64,000 nt of DNA. Origin: Trichoplax adhaerens (Eukaryota > Placozoa > Uniplacotomia > Trichoplacea > Trichoplacidae). Below, piece by piece: positions 24,469 to 34,862 of this stretch (the stretch's first letter is position 1; each line of letters starts with the position of its first letter). Under the pieces are notes generated by a model. The model was not told where the DNA came from. It searched no databases and saw only the letters and a program-made list of their open reading frames with translations. Position numbers and translations under genes: made by a program. The stretch spans positions 474,886-538,885 of the forward strand of contig NW_002060955.1 in the NCBI RefSeq assembly GCF_000150275.1, in the 5' to 3' direction.

Positions 24469-24773
24469 TATCACGATTGCCGGACAAATTTCATCTCAAG
24501 CACTTTTTGGAATTTGCAAGCTATGCTATCAACTAATGAATAGGTGGTCGTTTAACAGCTAAAAATTTGAATATCTACCTGTTGGAGGTGCACTAGTTAG
24601 TTGTAACACTAGAATAGAATCAAGAAATAGATTTTTTTTCTAAATTAAACACTTTGTTAGACAAAACTCAGTTCAAGGGCACGGCAATCAATTTTTCATA
24701 GCCAGGCACAACTGCATTGCATTAAAACTAGCTAATGAAGCTATAATTTCGATTAAGTCATTTAAAAGCTGTA

Positions 24774-25244
24774 TGTGACAATTAATTATAGCATCATCAA
24801 TGATATAATTTTGTTGAGTAATGAATCATATGTTAACACCTAGCCATTAATTAACTACTATGAAATGCCATAGAAAGTGTGTTGTGATTCTTGCTATATT
24901 CAGCATGTAGACTTGGCTATAAATTTATTATTGTTTTACACCAACGAAGTTTGTGAGTCTATATAAAAGCCTCAAAGTTCTTAATTGAGGGAGTTGATAA
25001 GTTAGTCGATAACAGACCGTTATCAGCGGTTAGTAGTAGATTGTAAGTTGTGAGTTCAATCGGTCATTTCAATAAATAGCTTTTAGAGTAAAGTTTTGAT
25101 TTTTAGCGTGAGTATTCTATCGTCTAAGACTTGAACCTAAGTTTGGTAGATTAAAGAGTGCTTAGAGTTAGTTGCTTAGATAGTTAAGACTATTTTAGAG
25201 GAAAGAATCCCGTTAATTTTTGTGTTGCAATCTCGGTTGTGACA
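24774..25244 (+). mobile_element. LTR (471 bp), probably a 5' LTR remnant
   Basis: It starts TGTGACAATTAATTATAGC and ends CTCGGTTGTGACA. A TATATAAAAG box lies near 24959 and AATAAA at 25071-25076, the expected order. No target duplication is seen on the right; instead a primer-binding-like sequence follows. This suggests the 5' LTR of an element whose body has been lost. Ends resemble the other LTRs in the window. Confidence 0.7.
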
Positions 25245-25248
25245 TAAT

Positions 25249-25264
25249 TGGTGGCAGTGATGGG
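25249..25264 (+). other. Primer-binding-site-like sequence after LTR
   Basis: TGGTGGCAGTGATGGG begins five bases after the LTR end. Retroelement primer sites start with TGG, complementary to the CCA end of a tRNA. I could not assign the tRNA. About 60 further bases look like leader sequence, with no gag or pol frame beyond. Confidence 0.45.
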
Positions 25265-27256
25265 ATTCACCGAACGCTATTAGCTAGTGCCGTAGCGAAC
25301 GAAGAAGACAACTTTTTCGTATTGAGTATGCTTCATATGAAATGTAAGGCAATCTTATCAAAGTAATCAATTGGATAGAAAGATTTTAATGAGTTATAAT
25401 TACAAAATATACTCTTAAATAGGGATATTACAAAAATTTATTGATGATATAAATCAATATAAAGAATAATGATAGGAAACGACAGAATTCGTCTTACTTA
25501 CTTCATTTCTATCCTTATGTCAATGTTGATGTTAATAATCGATGTCATAATTTCTTCCCCTGCAGTGACCTATCGCAAGAATTGAATTTATAAATTAACA
25601 TAGTTATGTTAAGGTGAAGTTGGCATTAGCTGAAAATGTTTGAAATCTATATCTACTCGCACAATTGTTTACCCTCTCTTGCATGATCGGCTATCATGAG
25701 TTCCAGCAAATTTGATGTTGTGATGTAAAATTTTAAAGCACGGTTTAATAAGCAAAATCTGAATCGAAATGCAATGCAAGCTTATCCTATCCAGTAAGTA
25801 ATGACTTTTCTACGAGTTAATAACTTCAGCTTCGATATAATTGATGAGCTTTTCCAACTACTGTAGCTCTTATAAAATGGCGAATAAAAACATTTTATAT
25901 TATTTTACTGAATAACTTGGTTGCATCTATTTGGATAAAATATTCATATGGCACGAATTAAAGAATAGATTACTATAGAGACTAAGGTTAACCAACTTGT
26001 CCTGAATCAATATCCAAAACTTTACCCTCGTCTGATTTAGTTGAATTTTATACCGCACATAAAAATGCTTCAACTTTGGCGAGTTTTAGCTTATCCCCGA
26101 ATGTGACACTGGTAGCCTAAACTAGTTGATGACGTGATGAAAACTTCTTCTTTATAAAAAGAATAGATGCCATATAACTTTAAAATAAGCTTCTGTGCAG
26201 CAGTTATTAAATCGGTAGCTGATAGTAATAATAAGTTAAATTATTTTAAAATTTCGCTTCTATAGATTTCGATTTATTTTTAACATACGATTATTACAAT
26301 TGTTCGTTTTTACCGCCAATCTTGCTAGCGTTGCAGTTGATATACGATAAGTTTAAATCAACTTTACACCTATATATCAAAGTATATAACCTGAAAGAAA
26401 GATGAGAAATAGGTAAATCTAAAGCAGAAATATTGATACTAATCTTTCCTGTTAGCCTTGCTGTCTTAATAAATGGTAGATGATGGGATTTGCAGAGTGA
26501 AAAAAATCGAACTTTTGTTTAAATTTTAGCCGATTTAAAGTCGTTATATGTAAATACTTTGGAGTGATGAGTACTCCTGTGCTTTATAAGCTAGCTAAAA
26601 CGGAATGAGACTATGACGTACCAAGGTTATAATCATCACGCATACAAGTGTATGCTTTGCCTATTCCCAGTGCGTCAAAGTAAATAGACAATAAAATAGG
26701 ATTTAAATCTACCAAATTTGTCATTGTAAGCATAGAAGGTATAGGATTTATGGCAGCAGTTGATGTAATACTGTTAGAATAAAAGATTTAGTATACTTAG
26801 TTTTTCCTCTTAATAAACTACAACGCTGTAGTTTGGCGCTTAGATCATGTCACAAACATAGTATATTTTAATTATCATAAACCATGGAGGTAAAAAGAAA
26901 AAAAGGACCACTATAGCAGAAACTTATAAGTAAATCGATGAAGAAGTATAAGAGAAACACACGAATAGTAGCCGATCAGCATTTTGTTTTTTTTATAAAG
27001 ATCTTTGTCTAATGTCATCAAGATTTTTAGCAAACGGCGAAGGACCAACCGAAAATGAAGTGGCTTAGCAATAACTCACCTTAGAAGAGTGGACACTCGA
27101 AAGCATCAATTATTTTTAATCCAGAATTCACTTTACTCTGCCTACTGTCTAGAATTTGGCATAATTTACCTTTTTATGGGGATCTCCGCCTAATGTCGCC
27201 AAAGTAAACCGCGAAAAATCAGCGAAAGAGAAGTAACCAGCAATGACTCGCCTAAG
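25265..27256. other. AT-rich spacer with a short internal duplication; no gene seen
   Basis: No open frame with recognisable similarity. A ~100 bp segment at about 27000-27105 (blocks TCTAATGTCATCAAG and GCAATAACTCACCTTAGAA) is repeated in diverged form at about 27180-27265, just in front of the decayed epoxide hydrolase. HAD exons 1-4 of that third copy were looked for here and not found. Confidence 0.5.
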
Positions 27257-29732
27257 AATTTCGGAAATCTAGCCAACACTTGGATTAATGATTACCATTC
27301 TACTGAATCCTCTGCAAGGATGAAGTTATTTATTAAATTAAATTTCGATTATTGTTACGATTCAAATCAAATTCAATTAGTCAGACCAGATACACAAATC
27401 TATCACTATGCACTCGACCAGATGGGATTTAAGCCAGAGGAGGTGTGTATGTGTGTGTAATGCTTCTTCTTCTTCTAATAATTAATATAATAAGAGATCA
27501 AATAGCCCCTGATATCTACCTTTGTTCGTAGATTTTAGCAATACCAATCTAAGCAACATTAGTATCTCACTTCCCGTGTAAAAATTTTTCATCTATAGGC
27601 AATCTCAATTGAAGCCGTTGAGGCCTAGGCAGCAGCAGTCCAAAGTATAGGAATAACAGCAATATTGGCAGTTGATCAGCCAACAATCATACAAAAATTA
27701 GAGAATATCTTTCAAGTCAATGTAAATACTTGATAGTATTAAGTCGGTGTAGCTCATAACGGAAATTAAGCTATCCTACAAGATTAATTGCTGGTTGTAA
27801 TATGCGTATCAAAATATTACAGCTCAAAACAATACCTAGACCTCCTGCAGCTACTGAAAGTAATGTTATCCATGGCCAAGTTGTCACCAAGGTTTTGCTT
27901 AACTTACTTAAATAGTATAATTAACAAATATTTATGCCATGCGTATTCACTTTAGATCCAACTGCTAACAACTGGCTAAATATTTGTTAATGTCTTGTTA
28001 TTCTACTGAAATGAACCTTCTCCGTTATGGACGATTGTCAGAGCGGAATAAAAGTTAAATTTGTAGAAAAAGGGAATGGTCCTCCGATTATTTATGCCAT
28101 GGCTTTCCGCATTATTGGTATAGCTGGAGATATCAGGCAAGATAGAATTCATCATATGGCTGTTAATTTGCTATTATAACGGTGTAGTAATTTAGGATTC
28201 ATACTGTTTTAAGTTAATATTGCTATTTAATATCAAGAAATTTAAGCAGCACCAAATTGATATTGCTAATTATAAATATGGCTTAGCCTAAGAGTAACTC
28301 GCTATCACTATTTTGGTATATTTATTTACTTATTTAATAGAGAGTTTTAAAAGACATAATTTTTAATGGTATTGTTTAAATAATATTAAATTATATAATC
28401 AGCCGCCATCATTAACTGTTATGAGTTATTTTACTGTAGATTCCCTATCTTGCCGAGCTAGGCTATCGAGCTATTGCCCTTGATTTACGAGGATTTGGTC
28501 AATCTAGTTGTCCACCAGGTAGTGACCCACAAATGCTTGTGAATAGAACTCATTGATTGCCTTTAAAATACTTTCCAATGCAAGAAAGAAAATACCAAGC
28601 CTGAATAAACATTTCAGATTATACAAAACTGACATCATACATTTCTAGTTTATAATTATTTATGATCTGGTGAATTGTCGTTTGTAAATTAGATATTGAA
28701 GACTATAACGCGATAAAATTGTTTAGGCAAGTACATAGGAGTATATTAGTGGTATTTCTACGACTTAAGGCCATTCCAATCAGATAATTTATAAGATTGC
28801 TTCAAATATTAATCTATTCATACGCTGAATCTTCGAAAGCCGAAAGATATACTTAAAATGATTTACGAATGTACTATATTGAAGTCAACAAAGATTACCT
28901 TTTAATAATACAGTGCTAATATGGATATCTTAACGTAGACCTGGATTAATTTACTATCCCATCTATCCACAAACTTGGAAGTGGAATCTTAAATTTATTG
29001 GTAGACAGGTAAATTTTATATTTCCTGATACATGATATTTCTTTCAATTGGCTTACAAAATTCAGTAATTTTGATAGGTATTGGAAGTTTGAGTTCTTAC
29101 GTTATTTTTGGTAGTTTCAGCGATTAATCGTTACCATTTCATTTCGTATAACCTGTCGTTGATAAAATTTCGCCATTTACTAGCCTTACTAAGCATACTG
29201 TTGAAATGAAGCATGATGATAAGGGATGAATGTACTTGGCGTTCTATCTCTAGGTTTCTCAGCCGGCTTTAATAGTCGTCGCAGAATACGATAATATATT
29301 TCGACAGGGACTTGTTAAAAATATGGAGAAATATGTACCTAATTTAACCGCGTATAGCTTAGATTGCAGCCACTGCATTCAGTTTGAAAGGTACTTTAAA
29401 TATCGATTAAGATAAAGAGGTTATTTATAAGCTGAAATAAAAATATTTTAAACTTTAATAAATGTCCACTCAATATCAACTTCCATCCTACGATCTTCCT
29501 TTTTGCGAAAATATTCAATTCAATTTATAAATCGTAATATTTCGCTGGTACATTTGCCCTTTGATAATACAACTTACTATATAATAATTGTACTTTTAGA
29601 CCTGGGGGGCTCAGCGAAACACTAAGAAAATGGCTGGAGAAAGTCTGTCCTAGTTCTTCCATTTCCTTGGGGCAAGTTTTTTCTCAGTCCAATATTCAAG
29701 GCAGTTTATCTAGTCTATTCCGTCGTTTTTAG
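27257..29732 (+). pseudogene. Decayed third epoxide hydrolase 2-like gene
   Basis: Exon-like blocks correspond to exon 5 (~27257-27442), 6 (27599-27721, 123 nt as in the others), 7 (27823-27891, 69 nt), 8 (28042-28136, 95 nt instead of 96), 9 (28440-28518, 79 nt), 10 (~28693-28727), 17 (28939-29008, 70 nt), 18 (29254-29390, 137 nt) and 19 (29600-29732, with an extended tail). Damage: an in-frame TAG at 27626-27628 in exon 6; a 1-base loss in exon 8 shifting the frame just before HGFP; GC-type donors after exons 8 and 10; exons 1-4 and 11-16 missing, including the Asp nucleophile exon. It keeps an NTW motif in exon 5, which copies 1 and 2 have lost. It is therefore an older, separate paralogue and not a recent copy of them. 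Confidence 0.8.
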
Positions 29733-32193
29733 CACAATTTTTGAACATAATAACTGAAACCTGATTCGATATCTAATGATACAAAAACACTTACAGTAAA
29801 TACTAAAAGATTTACCAAATATTTTTAAAGCCGGTTATTGCCTAATTAGTAGAAAGGTTTTAATTCAGAGAACTAAAATGATAATACACTAACTTGCACT
29901 CTACAGACTCTGAAATGTACATGATGCAAGTTTTGGCATGAATAAAAGATCATAACCTGCGAATTATTTACAATTTATAATACGTTAATAACTAACAGTT
30001 CATATTATTAATCAAGGTAGTCAATACGACATCAATCTAACGGCATTGATAAACATCCAGGCTGAGATCGATAGAAAGCCCGTATTGACATTATTCAATT
30101 TCACGAATAAATACAGCAGTTGCTGAATATGCGTGTGGTCTGTAAATCAGGAAGTAATTTAATAAGGAATCTAGCGTTAAATACTGTTAAACAGTTCACC
30201 ACCACAATAGAAATAAATGACATCAGTCCAAAGTTAGCATCTAATGCATCGCATAATCTCTGTATAAATATACTGGACTTTACATTTATAGTCAATCATG
30301 ATCATTTAATATTGACGAAAGCAAATGAATGAGAAATTGGATTTCTTCAGTATCTAGTCCTTAATAATACAATTCAAGATAAATAATTATAGAAGTAGGA
30401 GATATGAATATTAGTAATTTATTACCGTAGTTATCAGAATACTTGTATGCATAAAAATCTGTTATGAGACGAATAAGAAAATATGGCGTAAAAACAGAAA
30501 CACCTGAAATATGGATAGGATTAGGCAGTGAATATATAAATAGGTATCTGAAATCATTCTGCCATAGTGCCAAAAATAGTGCTTTCGATTAATTTACTTA
30601 GCCCATATATTAATATGTATCGACTTAGATATTATGCTTACGAGTGATTATTGATATTGATTTATAAAAAGATCAACTGTAAGAATTGTAGGGAAAGATT
30701 AAAGTCAGCAATTATCAAATGTGCATCCATCTTAACGATCTGTCGTGACTAATACCCTAAAACGACAAATGATGCAAATATTATATCAATTTAGGCCAGA
30801 TCCATTGTTATCCTCTTGACAAGATTGATCAGTGATAGGTGAAACTTTGAGAGACTCTTCATAGCGTCCGGTTTTATAAAGAGATTTTAATTCTTCAATT
30901 TTCATTCCAGTTTAAGAGTCCAATCGGTTTAAAGACAAATTCAATTTCATTTCGACGAAGTTTATAACAATCTTATGTCCGCTCTTATATAAATAGGAAT
31001 TCTAACTTGTTTTCTTGTACATACTAGGGTCTTAAATTTCGTTTTAGATGCATTAATAGGAAAAAATAGAACTAAAACTAAGATAAAAATACGGTAGTTT
31101 ATACCGACATCTAGCATATAATCTGATTATTTTAAATATACACAACGGACAGTAGCACTAGCGATACGTTGATACTAAAGACGGTGTCTACCTAATAGTG
31201 TCGAGTTAGAGATTTGCTCCATTTTGATAACTTAAATTTTGAGTTAGTGATTGTGAACTCAAATGGCTTAGAACCCACTCGCCACACTGGCACTGTCGAT
31301 ATCAAATCATGCTTAGAGTACAGTCTAAATTCAGGCTTAGAGTGTACTGTAGGTTGCTACAATATTTTCATGAGGCAACATCATTAAAGGAATCGGATTT
31401 TCACTGTAATTACTTAATAGGACATGTGCTAGGTTTATAAGCATATGCATCGAGTAAATCGAGGGGTTCTTCTTCTTGCTAGTTTATTGTAGAAACAGCT
31501 ACGGTTTATTTTTCCTTGTAATAAAATTGAACACGGTTATATAAATCTCGATAGTCTGATTTATGTTGGAGCCTTAGAATAAGCTTACTACACGATATTT
31601 AAGCCAAAGCAGTCGAACGAGAATTCAGAACGAATATACGTGTACTGTTTATATTCATAATGCTAATTTGCTGAATCTCTTGATATACGATGACTAAAAT
31701 TTATGCTATTTCGGAAGATTGGTAAATTGATTTATTATAGGGTCCGTAAAATAGATACAACCAGACTCCAAATAAGTATGCAAAAAGAGAAGGCAATAGT
31801 AAAATTAATACTAGTAAATTTTTGATTGCATTTAACAAATCAAGTCTAGTTTGTTTTCCTCTTTCATCTCGTAGAGGCTGTACAACTGCACACTACACTC
31901 GATAATTGATATACAAATTAGCTGAAAAATTACTTTATGACTGATGATAGTCTTAATACAGAATGTAAAAAGTATTAAATTTGCTTAAGTTTTTTACTTC
32001 ATTTATAAAGAAATAGAATTTAATCGATTTCAAGTAGTTGTTAAATAAAGCGCAATATCGACCACATGTACGAATACAGTTCCGTTCTTAATAGGATTAA
32101 TAGTTATAATTAATTTCTCAATCTATAACACCGTACTTACTATTCGAAAGACAAGCATTACACTGAAAAATATGCCGTTACGCAACAATATTT
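29733..32193. other. Spacer; no supported gene
   Basis: Overlapping open frames on both strands at 30101-30332 have no recognisable domain and no splice partners, so I leave them out. A TTTATT at 31731-31736 (AATAAA on the - strand) could serve as poly(A) signal for the Death-domain exon ending at 32194. Confidence 0.4.
31190..31310. repeat. Dispersed ~115 bp repeat, copy 2
   Basis: The block around GTGTCGAGTTAGAGATTTGC, ATTTTGAGTTAG and GAACCCACTCGCCACAC matches 16147-16265 at moderate divergence. Function unknown. Confidence 0.5.
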
Positions 32194-32450
32194 TCATGTT
32201 GTGGTAGGCTTGATAGCCAAAACAATATCGTTCCTATTTATTTGTCGTAAAGCTGCTTGAAGCTGATCAACATTTACATTTGGATAATTTTTTTCACACC
32301 ACTTGTTGAGAATTTTCATCGCTCGGTCAAAAACCTTACTTTCTTCATCTTTAATACTATCAACATCGATGGATTGATCCAAAGTTGCAGCCAATCTTGT
32401 CCAATCCGAACCAATTGTATTTGCAATTTGAAAAAAGTGCTCCTTTGGAT
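32194..32450 (-). CDS. Death-domain terminal exon (85 codons plus stop)
   Basis: On the - strand an acceptor (AACGTTATAG) is followed by a phase-1 exon that runs to a TGA at 32194-32196. The product is a typical Death domain: a first helix HFFQIANTIGSDWTRLA with the conserved Trp, a middle part with DVDSIKDEE, and a final part with AMKILNKWCEKNY and LRQINRNDI. Death domains pair with other Death domains in cell-death and innate-immune signalling. The exon has no start codon of its own, so it must be the end of a larger gene. The nearest candidate upstream on the same strand is the TPR gene, and the phases match through the linker exon at 34736-34801. Confidence 0.8.
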
Positions 32451-34735
32451 CTATAACGTTACATTAATATCGCAGATAAATTGAAATACAAACAATGAAA
32501 CAAGATATACTCTTAAATGAAACTAATAACCGATATTAAATGATAGCTTGTAAATGCTCGACTTTGCCATATTGATCGAATGCGAAATATAAAATATAAC
32601 AAACTTGAGCTGTACAGTATATGTATCGTGTATGTAAAAGTAGCCGGAGTGCACAAGTAGAATCTAATGAATCGCGTACAGGTTGTTTGGTTAACTTGTA
32701 ACTAATATCGTAAGCATTAACAACATTGAACTATTCGTACTTTCTAAAGATGCATGCAATGATCATATTCTTTTAAGGGGAGTAGATGGATAGAGAGAAT
32801 AAAGAAGTATGTGTAAGTCATGCACGTATTTTCACTGATGCTTTACGAAATCCAATTATTATTATAATGCATAAACTGGATATCAATTTGTTTTCATCTA
32901 CAGCAAAAAACTAACATAACCACTACTCGATCTATATTCTGTACCCGGTTCAATAGCACCTACCGTAAATATTGCATGTTCGGTAGTCGTATTTAATTAA
33001 TAAAAACTGCATGCATAAGCAACAACTTATATTGCTACTGCATAATATAATTGCGATGCTAATTCGTTTATTTCGACATTATTATTTCAAATATAATCAA
33101 TTTTCGTTTGTTGATTCAAGCATTTTAGAAAGTAATCAAAACATAATGATGTAGCTGTTATATCTTTACTACGTTACTAACATATTAATTGATAGAAGTA
33201 ACATTGATTTAGATCTTTCGTTTTGCACGTTATATGTATTCGTATAACTACTTGTTTTCTGTTTAAGATCGTTCAATTCTAATGGCTGGAAAGCTGTCAA
33301 GTCTTATATTGGTAAGAATGATTGATGTTTCTTAATGAAAAGAAATAATAAGGTTTCCTTACAGATTAGGACTTCAATTTAAAAATGATCTATTATCTTG
33401 GTGGTTGGCAAAGTTTTCATCGTGTAAAGCTACTTCAAAGCTCATTCTATTGAATATTAAGTGTTGTCAAGCTGAAACCAAATAAAATTCTATATTTATA
33501 TATTATTATCTTTGTCACTGATGATGTACGATGACCAGAATTTGAAGTATTGATATCATCCATCTAATAATGATATTGAACAAATCTAGAATACAAAATG
33601 ATAAAAAAGGCATTTCCCTTGCTGATACTGTACATGCTATTCTTCCCTTGATTGACGAGTTTTAGAAGCATGAATTGTCATAGTTGCAGATGCAAGAATA
33701 CGATTTGATTCTGTGTGAATATTTATTATACGATTTTATTCTACTTCTGTATTCGTATTACTTGAATGAAATTTGTTTGTTATGCTGACTAAACGTTAAC
33801 CTTTTAATAATTCATTTCTCTTTATATGATTATCTGCTAATGACTGAATATTGACGATAATGCTCTATCAACTTATGGGTGTTCGATTTATAGTTGATAG
33901 AATAAGCTATTGCAACCTTATAGCTAATTAGTAATGGTTATGTCTAGTTATTGAAGAATAACTAAAGATTCGATTTTAAAACTATGAAGGATAGGACGAA
34001 TGGATAGCCTTTCGACTAGACGAACATGTTTAGACACACCTCTGTCTACTAATCGCGATTGACTATTTAATTTGCAATTTTAGAGTTATTAAGGTTTGGA
34101 TATAGGTGATATAAAGAGTCATAGACTTGTTACCTGGAACCGTTATGACGTATATAAAATTGCAAATTAGATTAATCAAAAGCATGATCAAGAATTGCCG
34201 TGAATACATCATATACAATTTAAGTTAAGTGAAGGAAAACATAGTTCTGTTGTCAACCAAAGCATTATACTCGTTTTGAGTAATGTATTTGCACACGTGA
34301 ACTGTTTATGTTGCATTCATTATAACCGGTGATAAAACAACATAAAAGTAGCGTTTTAATGAGTTTGAATTATTGGATCCCTTTATGGTTGAGACATTGG
34401 CTACATGTTTTAACTCTAGTATGAATAAATTGATTCAAGATGATGTCGTATTTGGACAAAGTTACTTCAAAACTTTTTATCTAAAGTAAAAACAGTAATT
34501 AAAATCGATCGCCGCTTAATTTTATCATCAACTTGCCCCTTCAATTTAGCAATATAGTATTGGCTTTACCGACTAATCTACTCGAACAGACTATACTTTT
34601 TCTTATGTTTGAATATCATTGTTTACACGGAATGATCGTTTATTGAATTCAGATACATTTGCGAACTTGAGCCAGTAAGTCAGTGTGCAATATTATCCAA
34701 TTAGTCAACTGATTCAATGCTGTATATAGACTTAC
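32451..34735 (-). other. Putative ~2.3 kb intron between linker and Death exons
   Basis: AT-rich, with no coding block I can recognise on the - strand. It is long compared with most introns in this window, so a further small exon, or a gene boundary, cannot be excluded. A short + strand block at 33270-33312 between plausible splice signals stands alone and is not called. Confidence 0.45.
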
Positions 34736-34801
34736 CTTGGCGCTGTTGTCTGCTATTATCTTGTGCTTTTCCATATTGACTTGAGTGTTCGCTTTCTTCT
34801 T
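34736..34801 (-). CDS. Linker exon (66 nt) of the TPR-Death gene
   Basis: Read on the - strand, the acceptor GATCAATAG precedes 66 bases ending GCGCCAAG, followed by a strong donor GTAAGTC. It is phase 1 at both ends and encodes a hydrophilic stretch (EESEHSSQYGKAQ then DNSRQQRQ). Joined to the upstream TPR exon at CTA-G|GTGATT it gives Glu at the junction. Joined to the Death exon it gives Asp. No other phase choice keeps both frames open. The donor on the TPR side (GTGATT) is weak, which may allow a short isoform. Confidence 0.6.
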
Positions 34802-34862
34802 CTATTGATCAAAACAAGAGATGAGAATGTGTTGGACAGATGCAAGACTGCTACAGTAGTAA

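Noticed and set aside
30101-30332. Overlapping open frames on both strands
   Set aside because: No domain, no splice partners, and mutual overlap; probably chance.
33270-33312. Small + strand block between an acceptor-like and a GTAAGA donor-like site
   Set aside because: It stands alone, lies inside a - strand intron and has no recognisable partner exons.
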